Below, piece by piece: positions 1-8,182 of a stretch of 12,046 nt of DNA. The position numbers and the translations under genes were made by a program. Under the pieces are notes generated by a model that worked only from the letters and a program-made list of their open reading frames with translations, was not told the origin of the DNA and ran no database searches. How positions within the stretch are numbered: position 1 is the first letter of the stretch; every line of letters begins with the position of its first letter. Origin of the DNA: Ignavibacteriales bacterium (lineage in GTDB: Bacteria; Bacteroidota; Ignavibacteria; Ignavibacteriales; Melioribacteraceae); assembly GCA_027080245.1 (NCBI GenBank), contig JALWSN010000523.1:1-12046 (forward strand). Reading direction: 5' to 3'.

Positions 1-1034
1 ATTTTTTGTTAGAAATAAAGAACGGAAAGTTAACAATTTACGCTACGGATTTGGAGATTTACCTAATTTCGTCGATGCCCGTAGCCACCGACACCGAATT
101 TTCCGCGCTGCTTCCAGCCCGCAGATTTTACGATTTGGTCCGCTCGTTCAACGAATCGGACATTAGATTTGAAATTGAAAGCAACGACACAATTTTCTTA
201 ATCACCCCAAAGGGGCGTTACATGTTTAATTATTTGCCGAGCGACGAATACCCCAGAATTCCCAAGTTTCCTGACGGGGAAGGCGATGCCGAATTGAAAG
301 AAATTTCAATTAAAGGGGAAAATTTAAGCTACTCACTCGAAAAATCAATTTTTGCAATCAGCAAGGAAGAAGTGCGCCCGGCAATGATGGGGCTTTTATT
401 TGAGTTCGAACAGGAAGGTTTGCGGTTTGTAGCCACCGACGGGCACAGGCTCGTTAATCTGCTCGACAAAAACGTCAAGTACGATTTCGCCGGGCAATAC
501 ATTGTGCCGGAAAAAGCCGTGAGCATTCTTGCAAAATTACTTGGCGACAAGGATGTTAAAATTTTCATGAACAGCGCCCACATTTCATTCAAAATGGACA
601 ATATTGAATTAATCAGCAGGTTAATAAATTACAAGTATCCCGATTACAAAGCTGTTATTCCTTACGAAAACGAATACGAGCTTTTGGTGAACAGGGATGA
701 ATTGTTGAATTCGCTGCGCAGAATGTTGTTGTTTGCGATTACGAAAATCCGCAAAGTTACGTTTAACGTTTCGGAAGACAAATTGGAAATATTTGCCGAG
801 GACGTTGATTCAGGCGCAAACGCCGACGAAACTCTGGAGTGCGTTTACAACGGTCCGCCGGTAGAGCTTTCCTTCAATGCGGCGTTCTTAAGCGATTTGC
901 TGGCGCATCTTGGCGAACAGGAAAAGGTGATTTTCAAGCTGCACAACGAAAGCAAAGCCGTTTTAATTTTGCCCGGCGAACCCAAGGAAAATTTCGATTT
1001 ATTAATGCTAATGATGCCTATTCGCACTAATTAA
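1..1034 (+). CDS. dnaN: DNA polymerase III beta subunit (sliding clamp), 5' partial
   Basis: This is the ring-shaped processivity clamp that tethers DNA polymerase III to DNA. The window opens inside the gene: bases 1-2 end a codon and the frame reads F-L-L-E-I-K-N-G-K-L from base 3, which matches the end of the first strand-helix unit of DnaN. I estimate about 30-35 N-terminal residues are missing, against a usual full length of about 365-380. The TTG at base 6 is an internal Leu codon, not a start. Family hallmarks visible are ATDLEI near the beginning, the LPSDEYPRIP segment closing domain I, the highly conserved FVATDGHRL of domain II, a YPDY..VIP segment opening domain III, and a C-terminal MMPIR resembling the usual MPMR-type ending. 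The stop is one base before the recF ATG, so the two are translationally and transcriptionally tight. dnaA and oriC probably lie just upstream of the window (inference). Confidence 0.96.
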   Translation, partial: FLLEIKNGKLTIYATDLEIYLISSMPVATDTEFSALLPARRFYDLVRSFNESDIRFEIESNDTIFLITPKGRYMFNYLPSDEYPRIPKFPDGEGDAELKEISIKGENLSYSLEKSIFAISKEEVRPAMMGLLFEFEQEGLRFVATDGHRLVNLLDKNVKYDFAGQYIVPEKAVSILAKLLGDKDVKIFMNSAHISFKMDNIELISRLINYKYPDYKAVIPYENEYELLVNRDELLNSLRRMLLFAITKIRKVTFNVSEDKLEIFAEDVDSGANADETLECVYNGPPVELSFNAAFLSDLLAHLGEQEKVIFKLHNESKAVLILPGEPKENFDLLMLMMPIRTN

Positions 1035-1035
1035 A

Positions 1036-2148
1036 ATGGTTTTGAAATCTATTTCATTAATAAATTTTAGATTGCACAAAAATAGTTCTTTGAATTTTTC
1101 CGAAAAAATAAATTTCATTGTCGGCGGCAATGGTCAGGGCAAAACCACGCTTCTGGAAGCCATTTACTATTTAACGACTACCAAAAGTTTTGTTGCAACC
1201 ACGGACGCCGACGCCGTTAGATTTGGCGAGCGCTCTTTTGAACTGAACGGCGAGTTTAAAAATCAAACGGAAAACAAAATAAGGATTTTTTACTCGAAGG
1301 AAACCGGCAAAAAACAAATTTTTTTGAATAAAAAACAAATCGTAAAATCCTCGGCAATAATCGGGAAGTTCCCCGTTGTTACGCTAACGCAAGCGGACCA
1401 CTACATCACCAAGGGCTACCCCGAAGAGAGAAGAAAATTTGTAAATTCGGTGATTTCGCAAGCAAGCTCAACTTACTTGAACTACTTGATTGAATATAAC
1501 AGAATTTTACGGCAGCGCTCTTCTTTGATGCAAAGGATTAAAGAAAATTATTCGGAAAAATTGTTGAACGAATTTGACGCATGGACGGAATATTTAATTT
1601 CGAACGGAGTTGAAATTGTTAAACATAGATTGAGTTTTGTAAAAGAATTTAACGAGTATCTTAAAGAAGCTTACGCGAACATAATGCTGCAAGAGGAAAT
1701 TCCAATCATTAAATACAAATTCCTTGAAACATCGGACGAGAAAAACGCAGAAGAGTTTTTCAGGAAAGAATTACGCGCAAGACGGGACGACGAGCTGCGC
1801 CGTGCCGCTAATTTGGTTGGGCCTCACCGGGACGAGTTCCGATTTTATTTTAACAATCTTGAGCTGCGTAAATTCGGCTCTCAGGGGCAGCACAAAACAT
1901 TTCAGATAGCCCTCCGCTTCGCTCAATTTTTTTACTTAAAAGACAAACTCAACAAAACGCCCATCTTTTTAATGGACGACATTTTCGGCGAGCTGGACGC
2001 ATTCCGCTCGACAAAAATAAGCGAGTACTTAGGGAAAATAGGACAGGCGTTCATTACGCTTACCGATTTTTCGAACTACGAAGAAATTTTGAACGCGGAG
2101 AACGACAAATTAATTAAAGTGGAAAACGGCGAGTGCGTTTATGAATGA
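1036..2148 (+). CDS. recF: RecF, SMC-like ATPase of recombinational gap repair
   Basis: RecF is a cytoplasmic ABC/SMC-type ATPase that works with RecO and RecR to load RecA at single-strand gaps and stalled forks. The 370-residue product is of normal length. The Walker A motif is G30-G-N-G-Q-G-K36-T37. The ABC signature is GSQGQHKT at 281-288, and Walker B is IFLMDD at 310-315 followed by the D-loop region GELD. The conserved GPHRDE lies at 262-267. The region between Walker A and the signature (about 120-250) is the RecF lid/coiled arm and is less conserved. The ATG at 1036 begins one base after the dnaN stop and no better start exists. The last eight bases overlap the following gene, which implies translational coupling. 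The placement dnaN-recF-gyrB is the classic bacterial order and supports the call. Confidence 0.97.
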   Translation: MVLKSISLINFRLHKNSSLNFSEKINFIVGGNGQGKTTLLEAIYYLTTTKSFVATTDADAVRFGERSFELNGEFKNQTENKIRIFYSKETGKKQIFLNKKQIVKSSAIIGKFPVVTLTQADHYITKGYPEERRKFVNSVISQASSTYLNYLIEYNRILRQRSSLMQRIKENYSEKLLNEFDAWTEYLISNGVEIVKHRLSFVKEFNEYLKEAYANIMLQEEIPIIKYKFLETSDEKNAEEFFRKELRARRDDELRRAANLVGPHRDEFRFYFNNLELRKFGSQGQHKTFQIALRFAQFFYLKDKLNKTPIFLMDDIFGELDAFRSTKISEYLGKIGQAFITLTDFSNYEEILNAENDKLIKVENGECVYE

Positions 2149-2422
2149 AATCAAATCGATTGCCGAAGTAATGAACGAAGCCAAGGAATTGGAACGTTTT
2201 CGCACCGCCGTAAGCGGTTCCAGAGTTTTAAGCGAATTTAAGAAAATTTTCCCGGAGCTTAAAAAAGTGGCTCGCCCGAGGAAAGTTGAAAACGGGACGC
2301 TTTTCCTCAGGGTGGAAGACTCCGTCTGGCGTAGCGAACTTAATCTTAGAAAACATTTAATGATAGAAAAAATAAATTCTCACTACGAGAAAAAAATTGT
2401 TAAACAAATCAGATTTCTGTAG
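2141..2422 (+). CDS. DUF721 / DciA-type protein, probable replicative helicase loader
   Basis: This 93-residue protein has the DUF721 pattern: a short helical N-terminus, then a compact alpha/beta domain. A beta-hairpin reads GTLFLRVED (52-60) and leads directly to VWRSEL (62-67), the family hallmark (usually W-x-x-E-L). A helix LRKHLMIEKIN and the terminal strand VKQIRF follow. DUF721 proteins include DciA, which assists loading of the replicative helicase DnaB in bacteria lacking DnaC/DnaI. Older annotations call the family a predicted nucleic-acid-binding or Zn-ribbon-containing protein, but no cysteine is present here. It starts with ATG inside recF (8-nt overlap, ATGAATGA context), so its translation is probably coupled to recF. 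It ends 19 nt before gyrB. The family call is firm. The helicase-loading role is inferred from the family and from the replication-gene context. Confidence 0.85.
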   Translation: MNEIKSIAEVMNEAKELERFRTAVSGSRVLSEFKKIFPELKKVARPRKVENGTLFLRVEDSVWRSELNLRKHLMIEKINSHYEKKIVKQIRFL

Positions 2423-2428
2423 AAAAAC

Positions 2429-2436
2429 AAAGGTGT
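2429..2436 (+). promoter_or_regulatory. Ribosome binding site that fixes the TTG start of gyrB
   Basis: An AAGGTG-type Shine-Dalgarno core lies at 2430-2435, followed by 6 nt and then TTG at 2442. The in-frame GTG at 2433 is followed at once by TGA, so it cannot be the start. No in-frame ATG occurs before the conserved N-terminal region. The TTG is therefore the best start. Confidence 0.7.
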
Positions 2437-2441
2437 GAAAA

Positions 2442-4376
2442 TTGACTAAATCAGAAGCGCAAAAAAACTACACCGCTAAAAACATTAACGTGCTTAAAGG
2501 GCTGGAGGCGGTGCGTAAGAGACCGGCAATGTACATCGGAGACGTAAGCTCGCGCGGCTTGCATCATCTTGTAAACGAAGTGGTGGACAATTCCATCGAC
2601 GAGGCTTTAGCCGGCTACAACGACAAAATTACCGTAACAATAAACGAGGACGGCAGCGTAACGGTGGAAGACGCCGGACGCGGAATACCGGTGGACATTC
2701 ACCCCGTGGAGAAAAGATCCGCCCTCGAAGTTGTAATGACCGTACTACACGCAGGCGGCAAATTCGACAAAAATTCTTACAAAGTTTCCGGGGGTTTGCA
2801 CGGTGTGGGAGTTTCCGTTGTTAACGCCCTTTCCGAATGGTGCCGAGTGGAAGTTAAAAGAAACGGCAAAAAATATTTTCAAGAATACAAAAAAGGTGTT
2901 CCCACTTGCGAAGTGAAGGAAATTGGCAAAGCAGGCAAGAACGACACGGGGACGAAAATTACTTTCATGCCAGACAGGGAAATATTCCGCACGACGGATT
3001 TCAAGTTTGAAATTCTTTCAGAAAGAATGAAGGAACTTGCCTACCTGAACAGAAACGTGACGATTAAAATTGCCGACAAGCGGAACGGGAAAGAGGAAGT
3101 CTACCATTTCAAAGGCGGGATTGTTGAATTCGTAAAATTCCTGGACGAAAAAAGAAACCCGTTGCACAAGCCCATTTACATTTCGGGCGAAAAAGAAAAC
3201 ACACCCGTAGAAATAGCTTTTGAATACACAAACAGTTATTCGGACAATATTCATTCGTACGTTAACAACATTAACACAATTGAAGGGGGAACGCACCTTG
3301 TTGGGTTCAAAACGGCTCTTACGCGAACTTTCAACAATTACGCCGCCAAGAACAACTTAATTAAAGAAACAAAGAAAGGGAAAATAACTCTTACGGGCGA
3401 CGATTTCCGCGAAGGATTGACCGCTGTAATTTCCGTAAAGGTAATGGAGCCACAGTTCGAAGGGCAAACAAAAACCAAACTGGGCAACAGCGAAGTTAAG
3501 TCGATTGTGGAAACAATCGTGGGCGAAAAATTAAACGACTATTTGGAAGAGCATCCTTCGGTAGCGAAAAAAATAATCGAAAAATGCGTAAAAGCCGCGG
3601 AAGCCCGCGAAGCCGCGCGGAAAGCAAGGGATTTAATACGCCGTAAGAACGCCCTGGATACATTGCACTTGCCGGGCAAACTTGCCGATTGTTCCATTAC
3701 CGACCCCGAGCATTGCGAAATTTACATCGTCGAGGGAGATTCCGCCGGCGGCTCGGCAAAGCAGGGCAGAGACAGGCGCTTTCAGGCAATACTGCCAATC
3801 AAAGGTAAAATATTAAATGTGGAAAAAGCCAAGCTGAACAAGATTCTTGAAAACAACGAAATTCAGGCGATTGTTTCGGCGATTGGGGCGGGAATCGGTG
3901 CGGATTTCAACCCGGACAAAGCCCGCTACGGCAAAATAATAATAATGACCGACGCCGACGTGGACGGCAGCCACATCCGCACGTTGATTTTAACTTTCTT
4001 TTACCGCTACATGAAAGAGCTGATTGCCGAGGGCAAAGTTTACATCGCTCAGCCCCCGCTCTACAAAATCAAAAAGGGGAAGGAAGAATATTACGCCTTC
4101 GACGACGTTGAAAGGGACGAAATCCTGAAACGGTTCAAAACAAACGGGGAAAATGCGCCGAAAGGAGTTACGATTTCCCGCTACAAAGGCTTGGGCGAAA
4201 TGAACCCCGAACAGCTCTGGGAAACCACAATGAACCCCGAGACGCGAACGATACTGCAAGTAACGCTCGAAGGACTGGAGACGGACAAAATTTTTGAAAC
4301 TCTAATGGGCGACGATGTTCAACCCCGAAGAGAATGGATTGAGCAGAACGCCAAATACGCTAATCTTGATGTTTAA
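2442..4376 (+). CDS. gyrB: DNA gyrase subunit B (ATPase and TOPRIM subunit)
   Basis: GyrB powers negative supercoiling by the A2B2 gyrase and supplies the metal-binding half of the cleavage site. The 644-residue product starts at TTG. The GHKL ATPase domain has E46 and N50 in NEVVDNSIDEALAG, D77 in EDAGRGIP, and the lid/glycine motif GGLHGVGVSVVNALS at 117-131. The transducer domain carries the QTK-loop lysine K344 in PQFEGQTKTKLGN. The TOPRIM domain has E431 in VEGDSAGGSAKQGRDR and the D504/D506/D508 cluster in MTDADVDGSHIR. The C-terminus PRREWIEQNA...NLDV is the usual gyrB ending. Length matches the short form (B. subtilis type, about 640) without the extra domain found in E. coli GyrB. 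It lies between dciA and gyrA and is probably co-transcribed with both. ParE of topoisomerase IV is the alternative, but adjacency to recF and gyrA makes gyrase far more likely. Confidence 0.98.
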   Translation: MTKSEAQKNYTAKNINVLKGLEAVRKRPAMYIGDVSSRGLHHLVNEVVDNSIDEALAGYNDKITVTINEDGSVTVEDAGRGIPVDIHPVEKRSALEVVMTVLHAGGKFDKNSYKVSGGLHGVGVSVVNALSEWCRVEVKRNGKKYFQEYKKGVPTCEVKEIGKAGKNDTGTKITFMPDREIFRTTDFKFEILSERMKELAYLNRNVTIKIADKRNGKEEVYHFKGGIVEFVKFLDEKRNPLHKPIYISGEKENTPVEIAFEYTNSYSDNIHSYVNNINTIEGGTHLVGFKTALTRTFNNYAAKNNLIKETKKGKITLTGDDFREGLTAVISVKVMEPQFEGQTKTKLGNSEVKSIVETIVGEKLNDYLEEHPSVAKKIIEKCVKAAEAREAARKARDLIRRKNALDTLHLPGKLADCSITDPEHCEIYIVEGDSAGGSAKQGRDRRFQAILPIKGKILNVEKAKLNKILENNEIQAIVSAIGAGIGADFNPDKARYGKIIIMTDADVDGSHIRTLILTFFYRYMKELIAEGKVYIAQPPLYKIKKGKEEYYAFDDVERDEILKRFKTNGENAPKGVTISRYKGLGEMNPEQLWETTMNPETRTILQVTLEGLETDKIFETLMGDDVQPRREWIEQNAKYANLDV

Positions 4377-4387
4377 CTACTCTAATT

Positions 4388-4393
4388 AAAGGA
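4388..4393 (+). promoter_or_regulatory. Ribosome binding site of gyrA, start choice ambiguous
   Basis: AAAGGA at 4388-4393 is the only purine-rich SD-like stretch between gyrB and gyrA. It lies 3 nt before an in-frame TTG (4397) and 12 nt before ATG (4406). Neither spacing is ideal. ATG is preferred because it gives the same residue numbering as E. coli GyrA. Confidence 0.5.
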
Positions 4394-4405
4394 ATATTGA
4401 AAATT

Positions 4406-6883
4406 ATGGCGACAATTTTTGAAAAAATAGTACCTGTTTCGTTAGAAGAAGAAATGAAATCCTCTTACATCGACTACGCAATGTCGGTAATAGTTGCTCG
4501 CGCGCTGCCGGATGTAAGAGACGGACTTAAACCTGTTCACAGGCGCGTTCTCTATGGAATGCACGAGTTGGGAGTTACTTACAACAAGCCGTTTAAAAAA
4601 TCCGCAAGAATAGTTGGTGAAGTTTTAGGTAAGTACCACCCGCACGGCGATTCCGCCGTTTACGACACAATGGTAAGAATGGTGCAGGATTTTTCCCTGC
4701 GTTACCCACTGCTGGACGGGCAGGGCAACTTCGGTTCGGTGGACGGAGATTCCCCTGCGGCAATGCGCTACACGGAAGTGCGCATGGCAAGAATTGCCGA
4801 GGAGATGTTAAGGGATTTGGACAAGAACACAGTGGACTTCGTCCCGAACTTCGACGACACTTTGCAGGAGCCGACCGTGTTGCCTTCCTACCTACCGAAT
4901 CTGCTGGTCAACGGAGCAAGCGGAATAGCCGTGGGAATGGCTACGAACATTCCCCCTCACAATTTGACGGAGGTAATTAACGGACTTGTGGCTTTAATCG
5001 ACAATCCTAAAATGCCGGACGAGGATTTGTTGAAACATGTTACTGCGCCGGACTTCCCGACCGGAGGAATTATTTACGGCTACGAAGGAGTAAGGGAAGC
5101 CTACCTTACTGGCAGGGGCAGAATTGTAGTACGGGCGCGCGCCAATATTGAAATTCACAAAAACGACCGCGCTACAATTGTAATTACCGAACTACCTTAT
5201 CAGGTAAACAAAGCTAACTTGATTGAAAAAATTGCCGAACTGGTAAAATCCGGCAAGATTCAAAACATCACTAACGTGCGGGACGAAACCGACAGGGACG
5301 GCTTGCGCGTTGTGATTGAAATGAAAAAGGACGCGCAGCCCACCGTAATTTTAAATCAATTGTTCAAGCATACTCAGATGCAAACCACGTTCGGCGTAAT
5401 AATGCTGGCATTGGTTAACGGCGCGCCCAAAGTTCTTACGCTAAAGCAAGCAATGCAATACTTCCTTGAGCATCGGATGGAAGTGCTGATTAGAAGAACA
5501 AAGTACGAACTTGAAGCCGCCGAAAAACGCGCGCACATTCTGGAAGGCTATATTATTGCGTTGGATAACATCGACGAAGTAATCGCGATAATTAAAAAAT
5601 CCCGCAACGTGGAAACTGCAAAAGCCAACTTAATGAAGCGCTTCAAGCTTTCCGAGGTTCAGGCAAAAGCTATTTTGGACATGCGTTTGCAAAGGCTTAC
5701 GGGACTTGAAAGGAAGAAAATAGAGAACGATTACAAAGAAACAATTAAATTGATTGAGAAATTACGCGGGATATTGGACAACGAGACGTTAAGATTCAAA
5801 ATAATCAAGGACGAGTTAATTGCCTTAAAGGAAAGATACGGCGACGAGCGCAGAACTGAAGTAGTTTACGACACACAGGACTTTTCGCTAGAGGACATAA
5901 TAGCTCAGGAAGACGTGGTTGTCACAATTTCACACAGGGGTTTTATTAAACGCTTCCCCGTTAGCGGTTATAAGCGCCAGGCACGCGGCGGCAGAGGCGT
6001 AATTGGCGCGGGCACAAAGGACGACGATTTCGTAGAGCACATGTTCATTACTTCCACGCACAATTATATTTTGTTCTTTACCGACAAGGGAAGATGTTAC
6101 TGGCTGAAGGTTTACGAAATTCCGGAAGGCGGACGAGCCGCCCGGGGCAGAGCGATTATTAATTTAATTCAGAAAGAAAAGGACGAAAAAATTACAGCAT
6201 TCGTTGCGGTAAAAGAATTTTCCGCGGACAAATATTTAATGATGGTTACCCAGCAGGGAACGGTTAAAAAGACTTCCCTGGCGGCTTATTCTCACATTCG
6301 CAAAGGCGGGATAATAGCCATTAACCTTGCCGAAGGCGACAAGCTTGTGGAAGTAAAAATGACCGACGGCAACAACGACATAATCATCGGCTCGAGGAAC
6401 GGGATGGCAATTCGATTTAGCGAGCGCGACGTAAGAGAAATGGGCAGAACAGCAACGGGAGTGCGCGGCATTAAACTTTCGGCGGACGACAAAGTGATTG
6501 GATTTATTGTTGTACGTTCAATTGCCACTTTGCTTGTGGTTACGGATAAAGGCTACGGCAAGCGGAGTAAAATTTCCGACTACAGATTAACCCACCGCGG
6601 CGGCAAGGGAATTATTACAGTAAAAACAAACGAGAAAAACGGTAAGTTAATTGCAATGAAGGAAGTTAACGACAATGACGAGCTGGTAATAATTACCAAC
6701 ATGGGAATGGTAATTCGCCAAAGCGTTCGCGACATTCGAGTAATGGGCAGAAACACTCAGGGTGTTAAGGTAATTAATCTTAAGGAAGGCGACTCGATAG
6801 CCGACATTGCGCGAGTAATGGAAGAAAACAACGAGCTAAACAACAAAAACGATAAACAAGAAACAGACAGCGGCTTAATTTAA
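4406..6883 (+). CDS. gyrA: DNA gyrase subunit A (breakage-reunion subunit)
   Basis: GyrA cuts and rejoins DNA through a phosphotyrosine link and wraps DNA on its C-terminal pinwheel. With the ATG at 4406 the protein is 825 residues. The catalytic tyrosine is Y122 in AAMRYTEVRM, exactly the E. coli position. The quinolone-contact residues fall at S83 and D87 in HPHGDSAVYDT, the wild-type, drug-susceptible pattern. The tower and coiled-coil region follow (about 330-490), with the conserved LDMRLQRLTGLE segment of the C-gate. The C-terminal beta-pinwheel begins near 495. It contains the GyrA box QARGGRG at 525-531, a gyrase-specific wrapping motif that argues against ParC. A second box-like THRGGKG lies at 729-735. 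The C-terminal tail is Asn/Lys/Glu-rich. An upstream in-frame TTG at 4397 would add three residues. The stop codon is part of the terminator stem. Confidence 0.97.
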   Translation: MATIFEKIVPVSLEEEMKSSYIDYAMSVIVARALPDVRDGLKPVHRRVLYGMHELGVTYNKPFKKSARIVGEVLGKYHPHGDSAVYDTMVRMVQDFSLRYPLLDGQGNFGSVDGDSPAAMRYTEVRMARIAEEMLRDLDKNTVDFVPNFDDTLQEPTVLPSYLPNLLVNGASGIAVGMATNIPPHNLTEVINGLVALIDNPKMPDEDLLKHVTAPDFPTGGIIYGYEGVREAYLTGRGRIVVRARANIEIHKNDRATIVITELPYQVNKANLIEKIAELVKSGKIQNITNVRDETDRDGLRVVIEMKKDAQPTVILNQLFKHTQMQTTFGVIMLALVNGAPKVLTLKQAMQYFLEHRMEVLIRRTKYELEAAEKRAHILEGYIIALDNIDEVIAIIKKSRNVETAKANLMKRFKLSEVQAKAILDMRLQRLTGLERKKIENDYKETIKLIEKLRGILDNETLRFKIIKDELIALKERYGDERRTEVVYDTQDFSLEDIIAQEDVVVTISHRGFIKRFPVSGYKRQARGGRGVIGAGTKDDDFVEHMFITSTHNYILFFTDKGRCYWLKVYEIPEGGRAARGRAIINLIQKEKDEKITAFVAVKEFSADKYLMMVTQQGTVKKTSLAAYSHIRKGGIIAINLAEGDKLVEVKMTDGNNDIIIGSRNGMAIRFSERDVREMGRTATGVRGIKLSADDKVIGFIVVRSIATLLVVTDKGYGKRSKISDYRLTHRGGKGIITVKTNEKNGKLIAMKEVNDNDELVIITNMGMVIRQSVRDIRVMGRNTQGVKVINLKEGDSIADIARVMEENNELNNKNDKQETDSGLI

Positions 6884-6896
6884 GCCGCTTTTTTTT
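6869..6896 (+). terminator. Intrinsic terminator overlapping the gyrA stop codon
   Basis: A perfect 9-bp stem pairs AGCGGCTTA (6869-6877) with TAAGCCGCT (6881-6889), with a 3-nt loop ATT, and runs into eight T residues (6889-6896). The gyrA stop codon TAA (6881-6883) is the first half of the 3' arm, so the last gyrA codons form the 5' arm. It should end the dnaN-to-gyrA transcript. Its T-tract ends only 12 nt before the ATG of the next gene. Confidence 0.9.
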
Positions 6897-6908
6897 GCGA
6901 GGTGTAAA

Positions 6909-8093
6909 ATGGAAGGTAAAAAAGAATTGAAATTGAATTCAAAGTGCGTTCACGCGGGAATCGACGAATATGAGTTCGGACCGGTTGTGCCGCCAATCTA
7001 CCAGACTTCAACGTTCAAGTTTGCTTCTACGGAGCAAGGCGCAGCGTTGTTCAAAGGGGAAGCCAAGGGCTACATTTACACAAGGCTTTCCAATCCCACA
7101 ATCGAAGCGATGGAAAACGCTGTGGCGGATTTGGAAGAGGGCTACAAAGCTCTGGGCTGCTCGAGCGGGATGTCCGCAATTACTACGGCATTAATGGCGC
7201 TAATTAACGCCGGCGATCATGTGATTTGTTCCAAAGCCGTTTACGGACCTACGACAAATTTGATTAAGGATATTCTTGGCAGGTTTAATATTGATCACAC
7301 ATTTGTTGATACGACGAAAATTGAAAATGTTAAAGCCGCTATTACTGACAAGACAAAGGTGGTTTACATAGAGACCCCCGCAAATCCGACGTTGGACATT
7401 ACGGACATTGAAGAGACGGCTAATTTAGCGCACGAGAACGGAGCGCTGCTAGTAGTGGACAATACGTTTTTGAGCCCGGCGTTGCAGCAGCCGTTAAAAT
7501 TAGGCGCGGACGTGGTTTTGCACAGTATGACGAAATTCTTAAACGGACATGCGGACGTTGTAGCGGGCGTTCTGGTGGCAAAGAACGAAGAGCTTTACTT
7601 AAAATTAAAAGGAACGCTTAAACAATTGGGCGGGGTGATTGATCCGTTCAATGCGTTTTTGGTTCACCGGGGAATTAAAACGTTGGGATTGAGAATGGAA
7701 AAACATTGCGCCAACGCTCAGAAGATTGCTGAGTTTTTGGAAAGGCATCCCAAAGTAGCTTGGGTTAGTTATCCCGGGCTGGAAAGCCATCCGCAACACG
7801 AAGTGGCTAAAAAGCAGCAATACGGTTACGGCGGAATGATTTCTTTTGAATTGAAAGGCGGACTGGAAGCCGGCAAAACGGTGATGGATTCGGTAAAGCT
7901 TTGCACGCTGGCGGTAAGCTTGGGCGGCGTTGAGACGTTAATTCAGCATCCGGCAAGCATGACGCATCTTTCAATGGGCAAGGAATTACGGGAAGCCGCG
8001 GGCATTACAGACGGATTGGTAAGGCTTTCGGTTGGAATTGAAGACGCCGACGATTTGATTGCGGATTTGAGTCAGGCGCTGGAGAAGATTTAG
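6909..8093 (+). CDS. Cys/Met-metabolism PLP enzyme (methionine gamma-lyase or cystathionine gamma-lyase/synthase-like)
   Basis: This is a trans-sulfuration family (fold type I) pyridoxal-phosphate enzyme of 394 residues, close to the usual length. The Schiff-base lysine is K209 in HSMTKFLNGHADV. The cofactor-ring aspartate is D184 in VVDNT. Phosphate-binding Y57/R59 lie in YIYTRLSNPT and are donated to the neighbouring subunit. Y112 is the stacking tyrosine, and R372 in LVRLSVG binds the substrate carboxylate. Overall wording, including HCANAQ, ELKGG and QHPASMTH, is nearest to methionine gamma-lyase, which makes methanethiol, ammonia and 2-oxobutyrate from methionine. However, the position of the lyase's special cysteine (VYGC in Pseudomonas) is proline P114 here, and the KD pair near 240 reads KQ. 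Cystathionine gamma-lyase or O-acetylhomoserine sulfhydrylase activity is therefore possible. The ATG is preceded by GAGGTG at 6899-6904. No partner genes lie beside it. Confidence 0.88.
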   Translation: MEGKKELKLNSKCVHAGIDEYEFGPVVPPIYQTSTFKFASTEQGAALFKGEAKGYIYTRLSNPTIEAMENAVADLEEGYKALGCSSGMSAITTALMALINAGDHVICSKAVYGPTTNLIKDILGRFNIDHTFVDTTKIENVKAAITDKTKVVYIETPANPTLDITDIEETANLAHENGALLVVDNTFLSPALQQPLKLGADVVLHSMTKFLNGHADVVAGVLVAKNEELYLKLKGTLKQLGGVIDPFNAFLVHRGIKTLGLRMEKHCANAQKIAEFLERHPKVAWVSYPGLESHPQHEVAKKQQYGYGGMISFELKGGLEAGKTVMDSVKLCTLAVSLGGVETLIQHPASMTHLSMGKELREAAGITDGLVRLSVGIEDADDLIADLSQALEKI

Positions 8094-8098
8094 GACTT

Positions 8099-8148
8099 TC
8101 ACAATGAACGCTAAGGACACAAAGGATAAATCTTTGTGTGCTTTGTGA
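8099..8148. repeat. Imperfect palindrome downstream of the PLP enzyme gene
   Basis: An inner perfect 8-bp stem, ACACAAAG (8117-8124) with CTTTGTGT (8132-8139), is enclosed by an outer 6-bp arm TCACAA (8099-8104) with TTGTGA (8143-8148). The arms are built from repeated CACAAAG/CTTTGTG words, a style often seen in dispersed intergenic repeats. No T-tract follows, so it is not a standard terminator, though it could protect the 3' end of the upstream mRNA. No second copy is present in this window, so calling it a dispersed repeat is inference. Confidence 0.4.
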
Positions 8149-8182
8149 GATTTGATAATTTTTAAAATCAACCCTCTTCAAT

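Noticed and set aside
6..8. TTG as the start of dnaN
   Set aside because: The frame stays open to the window edge and the surrounding residues (N-F-L-L-E-I-K) are internal to the sliding clamp. The gene is simply cut by the window.
839..1030. Open frame overlapping the end of dnaN in another + frame
   Set aside because: Arginine/alanine-rich, motif-free translation typical of an out-of-frame read of the conserved clamp gene.
4397..4399. TTG as the start of gyrA
   Set aside because: It lies only 3 nt after the SD-like sequence. The ATG at 4406 gives exact agreement with E. coli numbering of the catalytic Tyr122 and of Ser83/Asp87.
8117..8139. Hairpin as an intrinsic terminator for the PLP enzyme gene
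   Set aside because: No run of T follows the stem and the stem is AT-rich, so it does not meet the usual criteria.
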